In this document: piece by piece, positions 7,746 through 17,295 of the stretch
Layout: every line of letters starts with the position of its first letter
How positions within the stretch are numbered: the first letter of the stretch is position 1
The notes under the pieces: model-generated
The model's input: the letters and a program-made list of their open reading frames with translations, nothing else
Database searches by the model: none
What the model was told of the DNA's origin: nothing
Translations under genes and position numbers: made by a program
DNA from: Pelotomaculum propionicicum
Lineage (GTDB): Bacteria > Bacillota > Desulfotomaculia > Desulfotomaculales > Pelotomaculaceae
Length of the DNA: 60,997 nucleotides
Direction: 5' to 3'
Assembly (NCBI RefSeq): GCF_004369225.1
Contig: NZ_QFFZ01000019.1
Location: 1 to 60,997, forward strand

Positions 7746-9086
7746 ATGTCTTTATTGGCAAGATTGGAAAAAAATAAAACGGGCGGCCCGGTTATGGGCG
7801 AAAGCTCCCCCAGAAGTTTAACTGCCGCCAAAAAAGACCCTTATGAGCAGCTGAAAAACAATGTCCATAAAAAGATTATTGATGAATTAAAAGATATTGC
7901 CATTGAAGAAGAAAACCAGGATATTCTTGGAGCTAAAATAGAAGAAATGGTCATCAGGATTTTAGACGCGGACGGAGAGCCCATCCCCCGCGCCGACCGC
8001 CTGCGCATCGCCAAGGAAATTTCAGATGATTCCATCGCTTTCGGGCCAATTACTTCCCTGCTTAGAGACGCGGAAATTACTGAGGTGATGGTAAATGGCC
8101 CCGCCGATGTATATGTTGAGAAAAACGGTAAAATCATCAAAACCGATGTTCATTTTCGCGATAACAACCACGTCATGCATATCATTGACAAAATCGTGAC
8201 GCCGCTGGGCAGGCGCATCGATGAGAGCATGCCCATGGTTGACGCCCGCCTGCCAGACGGGTCCAGGGTAAACGCTATTATACCGCCTCTGGCCCTTAAC
8301 GGCCCGACCATAACCATACGTAAGTTTTTCAAAGACCCTCTCAGTGTTGACGACCTGATCAATTTGGGTACCCTGACCCCTCAGATAGCTGATTTTCTTG
8401 AAGCGTGTGTTAAGTCGAGGTTAAACGTTTTAGTTTCCGGGGGGACAGGCAGCGGTAAAACAACAACTCTTAACGTGCTTTCTTCGTTTATACCCGATGA
8501 CGAACGGATTGTCACCATTGAGGACGCTGCTGAAATACAGCTGAGACAGGAGCACGTAATAACGCTCGAAAGCCGACCGCCCAATATAGAAGGCAAGGGC
8601 GCGATCACAATCCGTGACCTGGTGCGCAACGCCCTGCGGATGCGCCCTGACCGGATCGTGGTCGGTGAGGTGCGCAGCGGTGAAGCCCTGGACATGCTGC
8701 AGGCGATGAATACCGGCCATGACGGGTCACTGACCACAGGGCACGCCAACTCACCGCGGGACATGCTGGCACGACTGGAAACCATGGTCCTGATGGCCGG
8801 TATGGAACTGCCGGTCAAAGCGATCAGGGAACAGATTTCCTCCGCCATAGATCTGATTATCCACCAGAGCCGGATGCGGGACGGTTCACGCAAAATCACC
8901 CATATCACCGAAGTACAGGGAATGGAGGGCGACATAATCGTCCTGCAGAATATTTATATCTACAACCAGAGAGGAGCCGATTCCGGCAAATTTATCGCAA
9001 CCGGGATCAGACCTAAGTTTCTCTGGCGTCTTGAAGCATGCGGCATTAACCTGCCCTTTGAAATATTTGATCCTTCAATCCTATAA
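7746..9086 (+). CDS. Tad secretion ATPase TadA/CpaF
   Basis: A 446-residue VirB11/GspE-type hexameric ATPase that powers Flp pilus assembly. An N-terminal all-alpha region (1-110) precedes the ATPase domain, which has Walker [14 protein letters not shown], the Asp box [12 protein letters not shown], Walker [14 protein letters not shown] and His box [15 protein letters not shown]. Length and motifs match full-length CpaF. The start is ATG 7746 behind AGAGGTGATAGAG. Its partners TadB and TadC follow. Confidence 0.95.
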   Translation: MSLLARLEKNKTGGPVMGESSPRSLTAAKKDPYEQLKNNVHKKIIDELKDIAIEEENQDILGAKIEEMVIRILDADGEPIPRADRLRIAKEISDDSIAFGPITSLLRDAEITEVMVNGPADVYVEKNGKIIKTDVHFRDNNHVMHIIDKIVTPLGRRIDESMPMVDARLPDGSRVNAIIPPLALNGPTITIRKFFKDPLSVDDLINLGTLTPQIADFLEACVKSRLNVLVSGGTGSGKTTTLNVLSSFIPDDERIVTIEDAAEIQLRQEHVITLESRPPNIEGKGAITIRDLVRNALRMRPDRIVVGEVRSGEALDMLQAMNTGHDGSLTTGHANSPRDMLARLETMVLMAGMELPVKAIREQISSAIDLIIHQSRMRDGSRKITHITEVQGMEGDIIVLQNIYIYNQRGADSGKFIATGIRPKFLWRLEACGINLPFEIFDPSIL

Positions 9087-9106
9087 AAGATTTGGAGGTT
9101 TTAACT

Positions 9107-10078
9107 TTGAGTATCACAACCATATCTATACTTACATTCTTAACGGTAATACTCCTTTTTCTTGGTTTTCACCAGCTGAAAGCCGGAGAAAAAAAATTAA
9201 TTGCCAACCGGATGGATTACATTTTCAGTGACAGAATGCGCGGCATGCTGGAGAAGGTAAAAAATAGAAAGAATAAAAACCAGAACGGACATAAAGTTTT
9301 GGAATTAGCCGGCAGGCTCTTTACCGCCAGAAAAATTGCGGCAAAGGTTGACTCTGAACTGGCAAGAGCAGATATACCCCTAAAAGGAGAGGAATTTCTC
9401 GGCTTGATCCTTATTCTGACAGTAGGCGGAGGACTGATATTCACCTTAATTACAGGAAGTTTGATGTTAGGCATTATTGCCGCTGTATTAGGCGCCTACC
9501 TGCCATATTTCACCCTGCGCGCGGCAAAGTCAAGAAGACTGGCAAAATTCAACGGGCAGATAGGCGACGCCCTGGTGATCATGGCTAATTCCCTCCGCTC
9601 AGGATTCAGCTTCCTGCAGGCCATGGATATGGTGCGCAAAGAGATTCCTGACCCGATCGCCAAAGAGTTTGGCACAGCGCTGCAGGAAATGACCTGGGGC
9701 ACACGCACTGAAGAAGCCCTTAATAATATGGTCGCCCGTGTCTGCAGTGATGACCTTGAGCTGGTCGTCACAGCGGTTTTGATTCAGCGTCAGGTTGGCG
9801 GCAACCTGGCAGAGGTGCTTGACAATATCGCCAACACAATCCGTGAAAGGATCAGGATTAAAGGTGAAATCAGGACCTTGACCGCGCAGGGCAGAATCTC
9901 CGGCCTGATTATCGGACTGCTGCCCATTGTACTGACAATCATTATTTACATCCTGAACCCAGGATATATTAAACTGCTGTTTTCCAGCAAAGCAGGTATT
10001 ATTATGATTTGCTACGCAATCATGTCCCAAATCGTGGGGCTGATGATTATCAAAAAAATCGTCCAAATTACGGTTTAA
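9107..10078 (+). CDS. Tad inner-membrane platform protein TadB
   Basis: 323 residues with one N-terminal hydrophobic helix, two around residues 105-145 and two near the C-terminus. The type II secretion F domain lies between (about 160-280: GDALVIMANSLRSGFSFLQA and RQVGGNLAEVLDNIANTIRE). TadB forms the membrane platform on which CpaF works. I use TTG 9107, 7 bases after GGAGGT, instead of the TTG at 9092 that lies in front of that binding site. Confidence 0.92.
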   Translation: MSITTISILTFLTVILLFLGFHQLKAGEKKLIANRMDYIFSDRMRGMLEKVKNRKNKNQNGHKVLELAGRLFTARKIAAKVDSELARADIPLKGEEFLGLILILTVGGGLIFTLITGSLMLGIIAAVLGAYLPYFTLRAAKSRRLAKFNGQIGDALVIMANSLRSGFSFLQAMDMVRKEIPDPIAKEFGTALQEMTWGTRTEEALNNMVARVCSDDLELVVTAVLIQRQVGGNLAEVLDNIANTIRERIRIKGEIRTLTAQGRISGLIIGLLPIVLTIIIYILNPGYIKLLFSSKAGIIMICYAIMSQIVGLMIIKKIVQITV

Positions 10079-10090
10079 GGGGGGCTGCTC

Positions 10091-11011
10091 TTGCTGACAT
10101 TTATTGTAGCGTCTGTATTTCTGGAAGTTATTCTGATCTTACTCATCTACTTCAACCGCAAAAATAAAAGCCGGGAAGAACTCGAAAAAAGAGTCAGCGA
10201 AGTTGTCGGCACCCGTACTGTAACGGTACGTGAGCAGGAATTGAAAGTTCCTTTTTTTCGCAGGGTGGTTAAGCCAGTTCTGGCCAAAGCCTCGCATCTT
10301 TTGATCAGGATGCTGCCCGCCGAAAAAGAAACTGAGCTTAACCAAAAAATCATTATGGCGGGAGCCAGCGAAAAAATTGCGCCCAGGGAACTCCTGGTGG
10401 TTAAATACCTGGCCGCGGCCGGAATAGCTTTTCTTCTATGGATGCTTGGCGGTCTCTTCGCTAAAGACATCATCCAGACGACGCTGATGGGCGCGACCGG
10501 TCTCGGTCTTGGCTGGGTCCTGCCTGAGTATGTTATCAATAAAAAAAGCATGGCGAGAAAGCTGGATATTGAAAAAGGGCTGCCGGATGTACTTGATTTG
10601 CTGACGGTAAGTGTTGAAGCGGGACTTGGCTTTGACGGAGCCATGATGAAGGTGGTGGAAAAAACTAAAAGTGTGCTTTCTGAAGAGTTTAAGACGGCAC
10701 TGCAGGAAGTTAAAATGGGAAAACCCCGGGCTGAAGCGCTGCGGGACATGTCGAACCGGACCGGGGCGGATGATTTGGCCACCTTTACCGGGTCGGTGAT
10801 CCTGGCCGATCAACTGGGTATCAGCATCGGCAACATCCTGCGGCTGCAATCCGAGCAGATCAGGCAAAAACGCCGCCAGCGCGCGGAAGAGTTAGCCTTG
10901 AAGGCTCCAGTCAAAATTTTGATCCCGTTGATTATGTTTATCTTTCCGGCCATCTTCGTCGTTCTCTTAGGGCCTGCTGTCATACAAATCGCCGATGTAT
11001 TTCTAAAATAA
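10091..11011 (+). CDS. Tad inner-membrane platform protein TadC
   Basis: 306 residues, paralogous to TadB. An N-terminal helix and a pair of helices (about 95-135) precede the type II secretion F domain (about 165-275: LPDVLDLLTVSVEAGLGFD and ILADQLGISIGNILRLQSEQ), and a final helix pair follows. It should form the platform with TadB. The start is TTG 10091 preceded by AAGGGGGG. The next gene starts 12 bases on. Confidence 0.92.
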   Translation: MLTFIVASVFLEVILILLIYFNRKNKSREELEKRVSEVVGTRTVTVREQELKVPFFRRVVKPVLAKASHLLIRMLPAEKETELNQKIIMAGASEKIAPRELLVVKYLAAAGIAFLLWMLGGLFAKDIIQTTLMGATGLGLGWVLPEYVINKKSMARKLDIEKGLPDVLDLLTVSVEAGLGFDGAMMKVVEKTKSVLSEEFKTALQEVKMGKPRAEALRDMSNRTGADDLATFTGSVILADQLGISIGNILRLQSEQIRQKRRQRAEELALKAPVKILIPLIMFIFPAIFVVLLGPAVIQIADVFLK

Positions 11012-11023
11012 TGAGGTGGAATT

Positions 11024-11398
11024 GTGCAGCTTATTAATAAAACAAATGGAAATATACTGGCAAACAACGTAGAGATGGCGGGCACCTTTATGAAACGGTT
11101 GAAAGGCCTGATGGGCAGGCCCTATTTAAGCAAGGGAGGAGCTATGATCCTCTTCCCCTGCAGCTCAATTCACACTTTTTTTATGAATTTTCCTATAGAC
11201 GCCCTTTTCGTTGACCGCAACTCAATTGTTATAAAAACCATTGAAAACATGAAACCATCTAAAATAAGCCCCGTGATCAAAAAGTCTTACATGGTGGTTG
11301 AACTACCCGCCGGGTCTCTCTCTTCTACCAGGACCAGCGTGGGCCACCACCTGGAAATTATTAAGGATAAACAGGGAGGTAAAAGAATTGAAAATTAA
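11024..11398 (+). CDS. DUF192 family protein
   Basis: A 124-residue single-domain protein of the DUF192 beta-barrel family. Hallmarks are ERLKGLMGR-like KRLKGLMGRPYL, SSIHTFFMNFPIDALFVD and YMVVELPAGS. The biochemical role of the family is not known. DUF192 genes are often found next to Tad genes (general observation), and here it continues the operon. The start is GTG 11024 after GAGGTGG. It lacks the signal peptide seen on some members, so it is probably cytoplasmic. It overlaps the next gene by 11 bases. Confidence 0.85.
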   Translation: MQLINKTNGNILANNVEMAGTFMKRLKGLMGRPYLSKGGAMILFPCSSIHTFFMNFPIDALFVDRNSIVIKTIENMKPSKISPVIKKSYMVVELPAGSLSSTRTSVGHHLEIIKDKQGGKRIEN

Positions 11399-13070
11399 AC
11401 TGCCGGGTCTGGGTCTCCAGAAAAAAAGACTTTCTGTAACGACAAAAATCGCGGTAGCTTTATGTTTGTTGATAACCTTTTTAATGTCAGCGTTAGGCAC
11501 ATCATTTTTCGTCAGAGAACGTGCATTTTTTGAAAAGGAATTCCAGGAGAAAGGCTGGACTATAGTACATACCCTGCTTCAATTCACAGGCAGTTATTTT
11601 CAGAACGGGGATGTACAAACTATGAAGATCCTGCTAAGAAAAGCCGGGTCTTACCAGGATATAAGTTATGTAATGTTACTTGACGCCAACGGCAAAGTTA
11701 TTGCCAGCACCGATGAAGCACAGGTTGGCTCATTAATTAATGACGAAACAACAAAACAGGCTCTCGCCGCTAATGTGGAGACTGTTAAGCTTCATAAAAA
11801 CGAACAAGGCGAACAAGACGCGCTTGACTTCTTCTCCCCTGTTACCACCAGCATGGATGGCGTACCCCGGGGCTACCTTCGTTTAGGGCTCAGTCTGGCG
11901 AAATTAGATAAGTTTTCCCAGGACACCGTGCTCAACATCATACTCACCTGTCTGGCCGCTGTAATAGCCGGTATTTTCCTGTCATCGTTAATTACCAAAA
12001 AAATTCTCATGAAGCCGTTGTCTGACCTGTCCGCGGCCACAGAAAGACTGGCTACCGGTGATTTTACTTACAAAGTGCCCATACGCAACAAGGATGAGCT
12101 CGGCGATCTCGCTACCGCTTTCAATACCATGAGCGTCCACCTGGCCAACCTTATCTTATCCGTAAAAACAAGCGCTGACGACATTAACAAATCGGCGGAG
12201 CAAATGCTGGGGCGCCTGCGCACCTCGGACAACACCAACGTCAGGCTGTCACAAACATTCGACCTGTTGAAACAGGGCACTGAAGAACAGGTCGCCTTGA
12301 TTAAGCAGGCAGCCGGATTATCGAACAACCTGTTCGAGCAGTCACAAAAAACGATGGACTGCATTCTCCAGGTGCTGAGTGAGGTAAACAAAACAACGCA
12401 ATTAGGCGGCAGCAGTGTTTCAGCCATATCCAAAATTACTGCAAGTATTGAAGACACCAAAAAATCGCTTGAAAGAATAAAGGACACATTCAAACAGCTG
12501 GAGGATAAAACCCCGCAAATCGACCAAACTATTGGCAGCTTGACAAACATGCTGGAAAAGAACAAGGAGTGCACCGTTCAGATAGCTCTGCTGGCAGCCC
12601 GGTCCGGTGACAAGGAACTGGCAGATACAGTGGAGTCTCTCCGCCGTATTTCGGAAGAGTCCTCATACCACCTGAGTCAAATTTCAGAGGAACTGACGGG
12701 CATCAAGAATACATGCGGCGCCGCGGAAGCCTCACTGGAAGATGATATCAGCATACTGGCAGATGGGAAAGACACTATCAAGGAAGTTAAGGATTTCATG
12801 GAAAAGGTGCTCTTATCCCTGTCCCAGAGCAAGGTTATTATCGAAGAGGCGGCTACGGCTGCTCACGCGCAGTCCAATAGTCTGGATAACATCAGGCAAA
12901 GCCAGGCCGGTATCGTAGATAAACTGCTGAAGACTATCAACAGCAGTTCAGGCGCCGGCAGTGACACCAAACTCCAGATGGAAAGCCTGCAGTATCTTGA
13001 CTCGCTGGCTAAGAAGATGGTGCGGATGGTGGATAGACTTAATGTGCTGTCCCTGCAATTTAAGATTTAG
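11388..13070 (+). CDS. Methyl-accepting chemotaxis-like protein with degenerate signalling tip
   Basis: 560 residues. Membrane helix at about 21-41, an extracytoplasmic sensor (about 42-195, sCache-like: YVMLLDANGKVIASTDE), a second helix (about 200-225), and a HAMP domain (about 226-280, KPLSDLSAATERLATGDF, KDELGDLATAFNTM). A long coiled coil fills the rest. Where a canonical MCP has QTNLLALNAAIEAARAGE, this one reads VQIALLAARSGDKELADT followed by VESLRRISEES. The tip looks shortened and altered, so CheA/CheW docking may be lost. The start is TTG 11388 behind GGGAGGT; the frame further upstream lies inside the DUF192 gene. Last gene of the pilus operon. Confidence 0.82.
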   Translation: MKIKLPGLGLQKKRLSVTTKIAVALCLLITFLMSALGTSFFVRERAFFEKEFQEKGWTIVHTLLQFTGSYFQNGDVQTMKILLRKAGSYQDISYVMLLDANGKVIASTDEAQVGSLINDETTKQALAANVETVKLHKNEQGEQDALDFFSPVTTSMDGVPRGYLRLGLSLAKLDKFSQDTVLNIILTCLAAVIAGIFLSSLITKKILMKPLSDLSAATERLATGDFTYKVPIRNKDELGDLATAFNTMSVHLANLILSVKTSADDINKSAEQMLGRLRTSDNTNVRLSQTFDLLKQGTEEQVALIKQAAGLSNNLFEQSQKTMDCILQVLSEVNKTTQLGGSSVSAISKITASIEDTKKSLERIKDTFKQLEDKTPQIDQTIGSLTNMLEKNKECTVQIALLAARSGDKELADTVESLRRISEESSYHLSQISEELTGIKNTCGAAEASLEDDISILADGKDTIKEVKDFMEKVLLSLSQSKVIIEEAATAAHAQSNSLDNIRQSQAGIVDKLLKTINSSSGAGSDTKLQMESLQYLDSLAKKMVRMVDRLNVLSLQFKI

Positions 13071-13086
13071 TATATTGCTCTCAAAT

Positions 13087-14715
13087 TTAGTCGGCGGCAA
13101 CAACGCAGTTGCGTCCGTTTGCCTTAGCCCTGTATAGAGCTTTGTCCGCTTTCGTCAGCAAATCCTCCAAAATTTTTTCTACGGGGCGGGTTTCTGCCGA
13201 CCAGTCATTAAAGCTGATCAGGCCGATGCTAATCGTAACTCTCAGGCAATATTGATATATTCTGGTTGTATGGTTTTCAACGGTTAACCTGATCTTTTCC
13301 GCTAAAGACAACGCGCCCAGCCTGTCAGTGTGCGGCGCATATACTATAAACTCTTCGCCGCCAAATCTGGACACAACGTCCGACCGGCGAAGATTTTTTT
13401 TCACCGCTCCTACCACGCCCCTGAGGACATCATCGCCAACAAGGTGGCCGTACGTGTCGTTAATAAGCTTAAATCTATCTATATCCAGAATCATGATAGA
13501 AAAGGGTATCTTATAACGGAAGGCGACAGCAATCTCGTCAGTCATGTGCCCCAGCATGTACCGCCTGTTATAACAGTTAGTCAGTTCATCTGTTATAGAC
13601 ATTTGCCTTAATTTCTGATTGGCCTTGTGCAGTTCCTCCTGTACCGCCAGCAATTCTTGATTCTGTTTCTGAAGAACAAAATTATTGACTCTAATTTGTT
13701 CAAGTAAGATTTGGATTTCTGTTATATCATTAAATGTGATGATCCTCCCCAGAAATTTATCTTTGTCATCAGTTACCGGTGACACATTGACGGTTACATG
13801 TCTGATTTGCCCGTCATGCCGTTTTATCTCGGTTTGCAGGCTTTTAGCTTTGTCATTAAAAAGCTCTCCAATCTCAAGAACATTCGAGGCGTTAAAAATC
13901 TGTCCAGGTTTGATGTTGAGAAATTTTGCCGCGCTTGCGTTAATATCAAGGACAAGTCTATCCCTGTCCAGCACAACTATCCCTGTGTCAATATTGTCCA
14001 TTACTTCACGCTGGGCGGCGTTAATGATTCTAAAAAGATCATACTTGCGAATTGAAATTACAAAACAGACAGCTGAAACAGCTATGCCCAGTGAGGTTAA
14101 CCCCGGCACGATCACCCTGGTATAAGGGTAAACAATCACATTAAGCAGCACATCAAAAACAGAAAAAAAGATTAGGAGCAGAATCCCTCTGATGCATAAG
14201 GACAGTTGTTTTTTAATGTTGCTTTCAGCAACCGTCCTTGCAGTGCGCAGCATTAAATTGGTCGATAATATCAGGTAAAACAGTCCAGAAAGGGCAAAAA
14301 CCCAAAATAAAGGCCCGTAGATGCGTATTGTCCAACTATAACCGGACGGTATGGCAAATAAATAATGCCAGGGATTGGTGGTCACCAGCACAGCGCTGAG
14401 AATAGACGGAACGGCGTAAAGGTAAAGTGTTGACCTCTTTTGTTCATCTATTTTCTTGGTAATAACAAGCGCGAATACAAGCCAGCCTAACCCCAAAAAA
14501 CAAAGCCCGGCAAAAGCTAAATTTAAAAAAAACCACTGAAAACGTAATTCGGGAACAATGTGCATCAATAAGTGACTGAATGGCCAGATCATCATCAAGG
14601 AGTGAAAGGCCAGATAAACTTTATGCAGTGTAGTAATGTTATTTACCGCCAGGACGTATATAAAGATCAAAAGCAAAAAAAGAAAAAGGAAAGAGTCAAT
14701 CCAGTCCGGCTGCAT
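13087..14715 (-). CDS. Membrane-bound PAS-GGDEF diguanylate cyclase
   Basis: 542 residues. The first 230 contain about seven hydrophobic segments of the 7TM histidine-kinase N-terminal type, then a PAS domain (about 235-345, DNIDTGIVVLDRDRLVLDIN and ITFNDITEIQ), a short coiled coil, and a GGDEF domain (about 375-540). The active-site motif is GGEEF at 452-456. An RRSD five residues before it fits the inhibitory I-site for c-di-GMP, so the enzyme is probably active and product-inhibited. No EAL domain. It is convergent with the pilus operon, with only 16 bases between stops, and may control that surface structure through c-di-GMP (inference). Confidence 0.9.
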   Translation of the reverse strand: MQPDWIDSFLFLFLLLIFIYVLAVNNITTLHKVYLAFHSLMMIWPFSHLLMHIVPELRFQWFFLNLAFAGLCFLGLGWLVFALVITKKIDEQKRSTLYLYAVPSILSAVLVTTNPWHYLFAIPSGYSWTIRIYGPLFWVFALSGLFYLILSTNLMLRTARTVAESNIKKQLSLCIRGILLLIFFSVFDVLLNVIVYPYTRVIVPGLTSLGIAVSAVCFVISIRKYDLFRIINAAQREVMDNIDTGIVVLDRDRLVLDINASAAKFLNIKPGQIFNASNVLEIGELFNDKAKSLQTEIKRHDGQIRHVTVNVSPVTDDKDKFLGRIITFNDITEIQILLEQIRVNNFVLQKQNQELLAVQEELHKANQKLRQMSITDELTNCYNRRYMLGHMTDEIAVAFRYKIPFSIMILDIDRFKLINDTYGHLVGDDVLRGVVGAVKKNLRRSDVVSRFGGEEFIVYAPHTDRLGALSLAEKIRLTVENHTTRIYQYCLRVTISIGLISFNDWSAETRPVEKILEDLLTKADKALYRAKANGRNCVVAAD

Positions 14716-14815
14716 ATGATCACAAACCTTTAATCAATTCACGATAGCCTTAATTTGGCATATCCTCTTATCCATATTTCGCCATTATTAAACATATTCC
14801 TGCAATACAGAATAT

Positions 14816-14853
14816 AATATGGCTTTGTTACTATAATATGTTAAGGCCATATT
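14816..14853. promoter_or_regulatory. Inverted repeat upstream of the diguanylate cyclase gene
   Basis: AATATGGC (14816-14823) and GCCATATT (14846-14853) form 8-bp arms around an AT-rich 22-base spacer that contains TATAAT-like sequence on both strands. A partial third copy, CAATATGG, lies near 14877. This could be an operator at the promoter of the minus-strand gene. No protein can be assigned. Confidence 0.3.
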
Positions 14854-14917
14854 ACTGACTTCCTTTAGTCAATTTCAATATGGTCGATAACAACTGAAAT
14901 TAGAATTGCTTCTTTCC

Positions 14918-14946
14918 TTGACTTTTAACACTGAAAACGGTAAAAT
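14918..14946 (+). promoter_or_regulatory. Sigma-A type promoter for tRNA-Pro
   Basis: TTGACT at 14918-14923 and TAAAAT at 14941-14946 are separated by exactly 17 bases. The -10 ends 31 bases before the mature tRNA 5' end. Confidence 0.7.
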
Positions 14947-14977
14947 TCTTTATACATGCAAAACAAAACATTTTAGC

Positions 14978-15055
14978 CGGGGCGTAGCTCAGTTTGGCTA
15001 GAGCGCTACCTTGGGGTGGTAGAGGCCGCACGTTCGAGTCGTGTCGCTCCGACCA
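14978..15055 (+). tRNA. tRNA-Pro (anticodon GGG)
   Basis: A full cloverleaf can be drawn. The acceptor is C1-G72 through G7-C66 with one G-U pair. The D stem is GCTC/GAGC, the anticodon stem CTACC/GGTAG with loop TTGGGGT (anticodon GGG), and the T arm GCACG/CGTGT with TTCGAGT. The 3' CCA is encoded (15053-15055). The C1-G72 pair with A73 is typical of bacterial proline tRNA. Confidence 0.95.
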
Positions 15056-15063
15056 GTAAAATC

Positions 15064-15094
15064 AAGGCTTCGAGAGATCGAAGCCTTATTTTTT
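15064..15094 (+). terminator. Rho-independent terminator after tRNA-Pro
   Basis: A perfect 10-bp stem AAGGCTTCGA/TCGAAGCCTT (15064-15087) with a GAGA tetraloop is followed by ATTTTTT. It may also stop the convergent methyltransferase transcript. Confidence 0.9.
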
Positions 15095-15203
15095 AACTTT
15101 GTAACAGGTATAATTTTTATAGGAATATTCTTAATTGCCTATGGATCATCTATCTAGTATTTTCGGCAGCGACAGCGGCCTTAACGTTGTGAATATTTTT
15201 CAG

Positions 15204-15932
15204 TCACTTAGTATATATAAAGGTCCCCAATCCAAGGTGGCTGCGATTAGCCAGCATGAGAACCTTATATTTGAACAGCAAACATTTCAGCTCCCAGTTT
15301 GTTCTCAACTCCGGCGAGACTTCCCGGTGCGGGTCGACATAAAGCATTTCTTTTAGATTATCCAGCACGCCGGGCAATTTATTTTGAGTCACAAAAACCC
15401 TCGTAAAACCAGCCTTTTCAAATTTGTCTGTCCATTCACCTAAAAGAGGGACCTGCGGCACACCGCAGATATCCTTGATTTGCTGCCTGGCTTTGGGAGG
15501 CAATGTATCATAGGCTGTTAATTCCACATCAACCACAACGCCTCCCTTTTTTAAAACCCGGCAGCACTCCCGCAGAGCTTGTTCAGGCGGTAAAAATATG
15601 AGCAGTGATTCGATCAGGATGATATCGGCTACTGAGCTGCCGAAGGGCATATTAAGCGCATCACCTAGAATAAAATTAACGTCGGTCTTCTCCCTGAATG
15701 CTCTCCTGCTGGCCTTGGCAATCATCTCTTCAGAATTATCCAGGCCAAAAACATACGCGCCGTATTTTTTCGCCAGGTAACAGGCGCTCCTGCCAGTGCC
15801 GCAGCCTATATCCAGAACGACACTGCTTTTGTTAATCGAAAGGCTGTTTAGAATTTTTACTGTGTGCGAGAAACCACCAGGGTGCAGGCTGCCGTTGCCC
15901 AGGGCAGTGATAGCTTCAAGGTATGAACTCAT
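15204..15932 (-). CDS. SAM-dependent methyltransferase (class I)
   Basis: 242 residues with a Rossmann-type methyltransferase core. Motif I is VVLDIGCGTGRSACYLA, motif II GLDNSEEMIAKA, motif III around LGDALNMPFG and motif IV ADIILIESLLIFLP, followed by VLKKGGVVVDVE. The pattern is that of the UbiE/small-molecule methyltransferases. The C-terminal region (160-242) is not diagnostic, so the substrate is unknown. It stands alone, convergent with tRNA-Pro, and its 5' flank of about 340 bases up to the K+ channel gene has no other gene. Confidence 0.85.
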   Translation of the reverse strand: MSSYLEAITALGNGSLHPGGFSHTVKILNSLSINKSSVVLDIGCGTGRSACYLAKKYGAYVFGLDNSEEMIAKASRRAFREKTDVNFILGDALNMPFGSSVADIILIESLLIFLPPEQALRECCRVLKKGGVVVDVELTAYDTLPPKARQQIKDICGVPQVPLLGEWTDKFEKAGFTRVFVTQNKLPGVLDNLKEMLYVDPHREVSPELRTNWELKCLLFKYKVLMLANRSHLGLGTFIYTK

Positions 15933-16139
15933 CCGGATCCCTCTTTTGGTTTTTAATTCTTTATCCTATGTACTGCGGCTGGTATAGGTGACATTAAACA
16001 AACAGAGTTTAGGTTTGGTAAAAATTATCAGGCTGGCGTATAAAAATATAAACAGAGACACTATCTGGATATAATCAATGAAAAGTGAAGCGGACACCCA
16101 TATGTCTTAAAATCCCGTCAACATATTTTGACAATAATT

Positions 16140-16207
16140 AAGCAGGCCTTTATGCTGCAGGCGGGGCCTGCTTAAATTATAAAGCGCTCTTTTGTTTAGA
16201 GCGCTTT
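16140..16207. repeat. Two consecutive inverted repeats in the intergenic region
   Basis: AAGCAGGCC (16140-16148) pairs with GGCCTGCTT (16165-16173). AAAGCGCTCT (16181-16190) pairs with AGAGCGCTTT (16198-16207) across a TTTGTTT loop. They lie downstream of the minus-strand K+ channel gene. Neither has a T run, so they are weak or atypical terminators. The remaining sequence between 15933 and 16275 shows nothing else. Confidence 0.45.
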
Positions 16208-16275
16208 GACATACATTCGGCTTGCCAACACACTTTTTATCACTAAAACGAAACGAGATTAAAATAAGGAGTTGC

Positions 16276-17283
16276 TTATTCCCCTGCAACGACCTTTTCC
16301 AGCAGGTATAACTGCTCCGCCGCTCCAAATAACACCAGGATATCTCCCACCTTGAAAACTTCTGACGGCTCTGGATTGATGATATTCTGGCCTTCCCGCA
16401 TGATAGCCAGCACCATAATTCCGTAGTCGTCCCTGATCCTGGAGTCCTTTAATCTCATGCCGACCAGCTTGGATTTATAAGTTATAAGCAGCTCCTCCAG
16501 GTTCAGGTTGTTTTCGTGGTCATCAATCAAAGTCTCTACCACTGCCACACTTGCGGGTTTCAGTGAAGCCAGCGCCATCCGGCTGCCGGCTATGGCAGAG
16601 GGACTGACAACTGTATCGGCTCCTGCCCTTTTAAGCCTTATAACTGATTCCGGGCGGGTAGCCCGGGCTACAATATGGGCTTCCGGATTAAAATCTTTAC
16701 AGGAAATGGTGATCATCAAATTGCCGGCGTCATCGGGAATAGTGGTAATGATGCCTTTAGCATATGCCACCCCTGCCATTTGCAGAATCCTGTCCTCTGT
16801 GGCATCGCCCGCAATAAATAAAACGTTGCCCTCGGCCCGGATATCCTCCAGGATGGAAGGTTCTTTTTCAATTACCACGAATTCTTTTTTCTTTCTGATC
16901 AGTTCCCTGATCACTTCCTTGCCGACCCGCCCGGCGCCGCAGACGATAATATGGTCTTTTAGCCTTGTTATTTGCTTAATCATTTTTCTCTTCCCCCATA
17001 TATCGGAAATCCGCCCTTCGACCATACCGGTCAGTGTTGTGCTAAGCACGTACGTCAAAAAACCGAAGCCCAACACCGAAAGAAACATGGTAATTATTCT
17101 GCCGGCACTGGTAGACGGCATCACGTCGCTATAACCGGTGGTGGTAACAGAGCTCATGGTCAGCCACAAGGCTTCCATGCCGCTTTTCCCCTCTATCGTA
17201 GCAAAGTAAAAAACGGCAGCGGTGATGATCGTAAACAGCACTAAAACCGCGTAAAGTATTGGGCGAATTGACGGCATAAACAA
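16276..17283 (-). CDS. Two-helix K+ channel with RCK (TrkA-N/TrkA-C) domains
   Basis: 335 residues laid out like MthK. TM1 spans about 8-28, a pore loop with filter TTTGYSD lies at about 46-53, TM2 at about 62-85, then a TrkA-N/RCK Rossmann domain (about 108-225, IIVCGAGRVGKEV) and a TrkA-C domain (about 255-335, GDILVLFGAAEQL). The filter differs from the usual TVGYGD in two places (V to T, G to S), which could change selectivity. Role: ligand-gated potassium (or other cation) flux across the membrane. Start ATG 17283 after TTTTGAGGTGTTTTG. No operon partner. Confidence 0.88.
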   Translation of the reverse strand: MFMPSIRPILYAVLVLFTIITAAVFYFATIEGKSGMEALWLTMSSVTTTGYSDVMPSTSAGRIITMFLSVLGFGFLTYVLSTTLTGMVEGRISDIWGKRKMIKQITRLKDHIIVCGAGRVGKEVIRELIRKKKEFVVIEKEPSILEDIRAEGNVLFIAGDATEDRILQMAGVAYAKGIITTIPDDAGNLMITISCKDFNPEAHIVARATRPESVIRLKRAGADTVVSPSAIAGSRMALASLKPASVAVVETLIDDHENNLNLEELLITYKSKLVGMRLKDSRIRDDYGIMVLAIMREGQNIINPEPSEVFKVGDILVLFGAAEQLYLLEKVVAGE

Positions 17284-17295
17284 AACACCTCAAAA

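Noticed and set aside
7841-8935. Long antisense open frames opposite cpaF
   Set aside because: They mirror the codon pattern of a well-supported ATPase gene, have no binding site and give low-complexity Ser/Arg-rich products.
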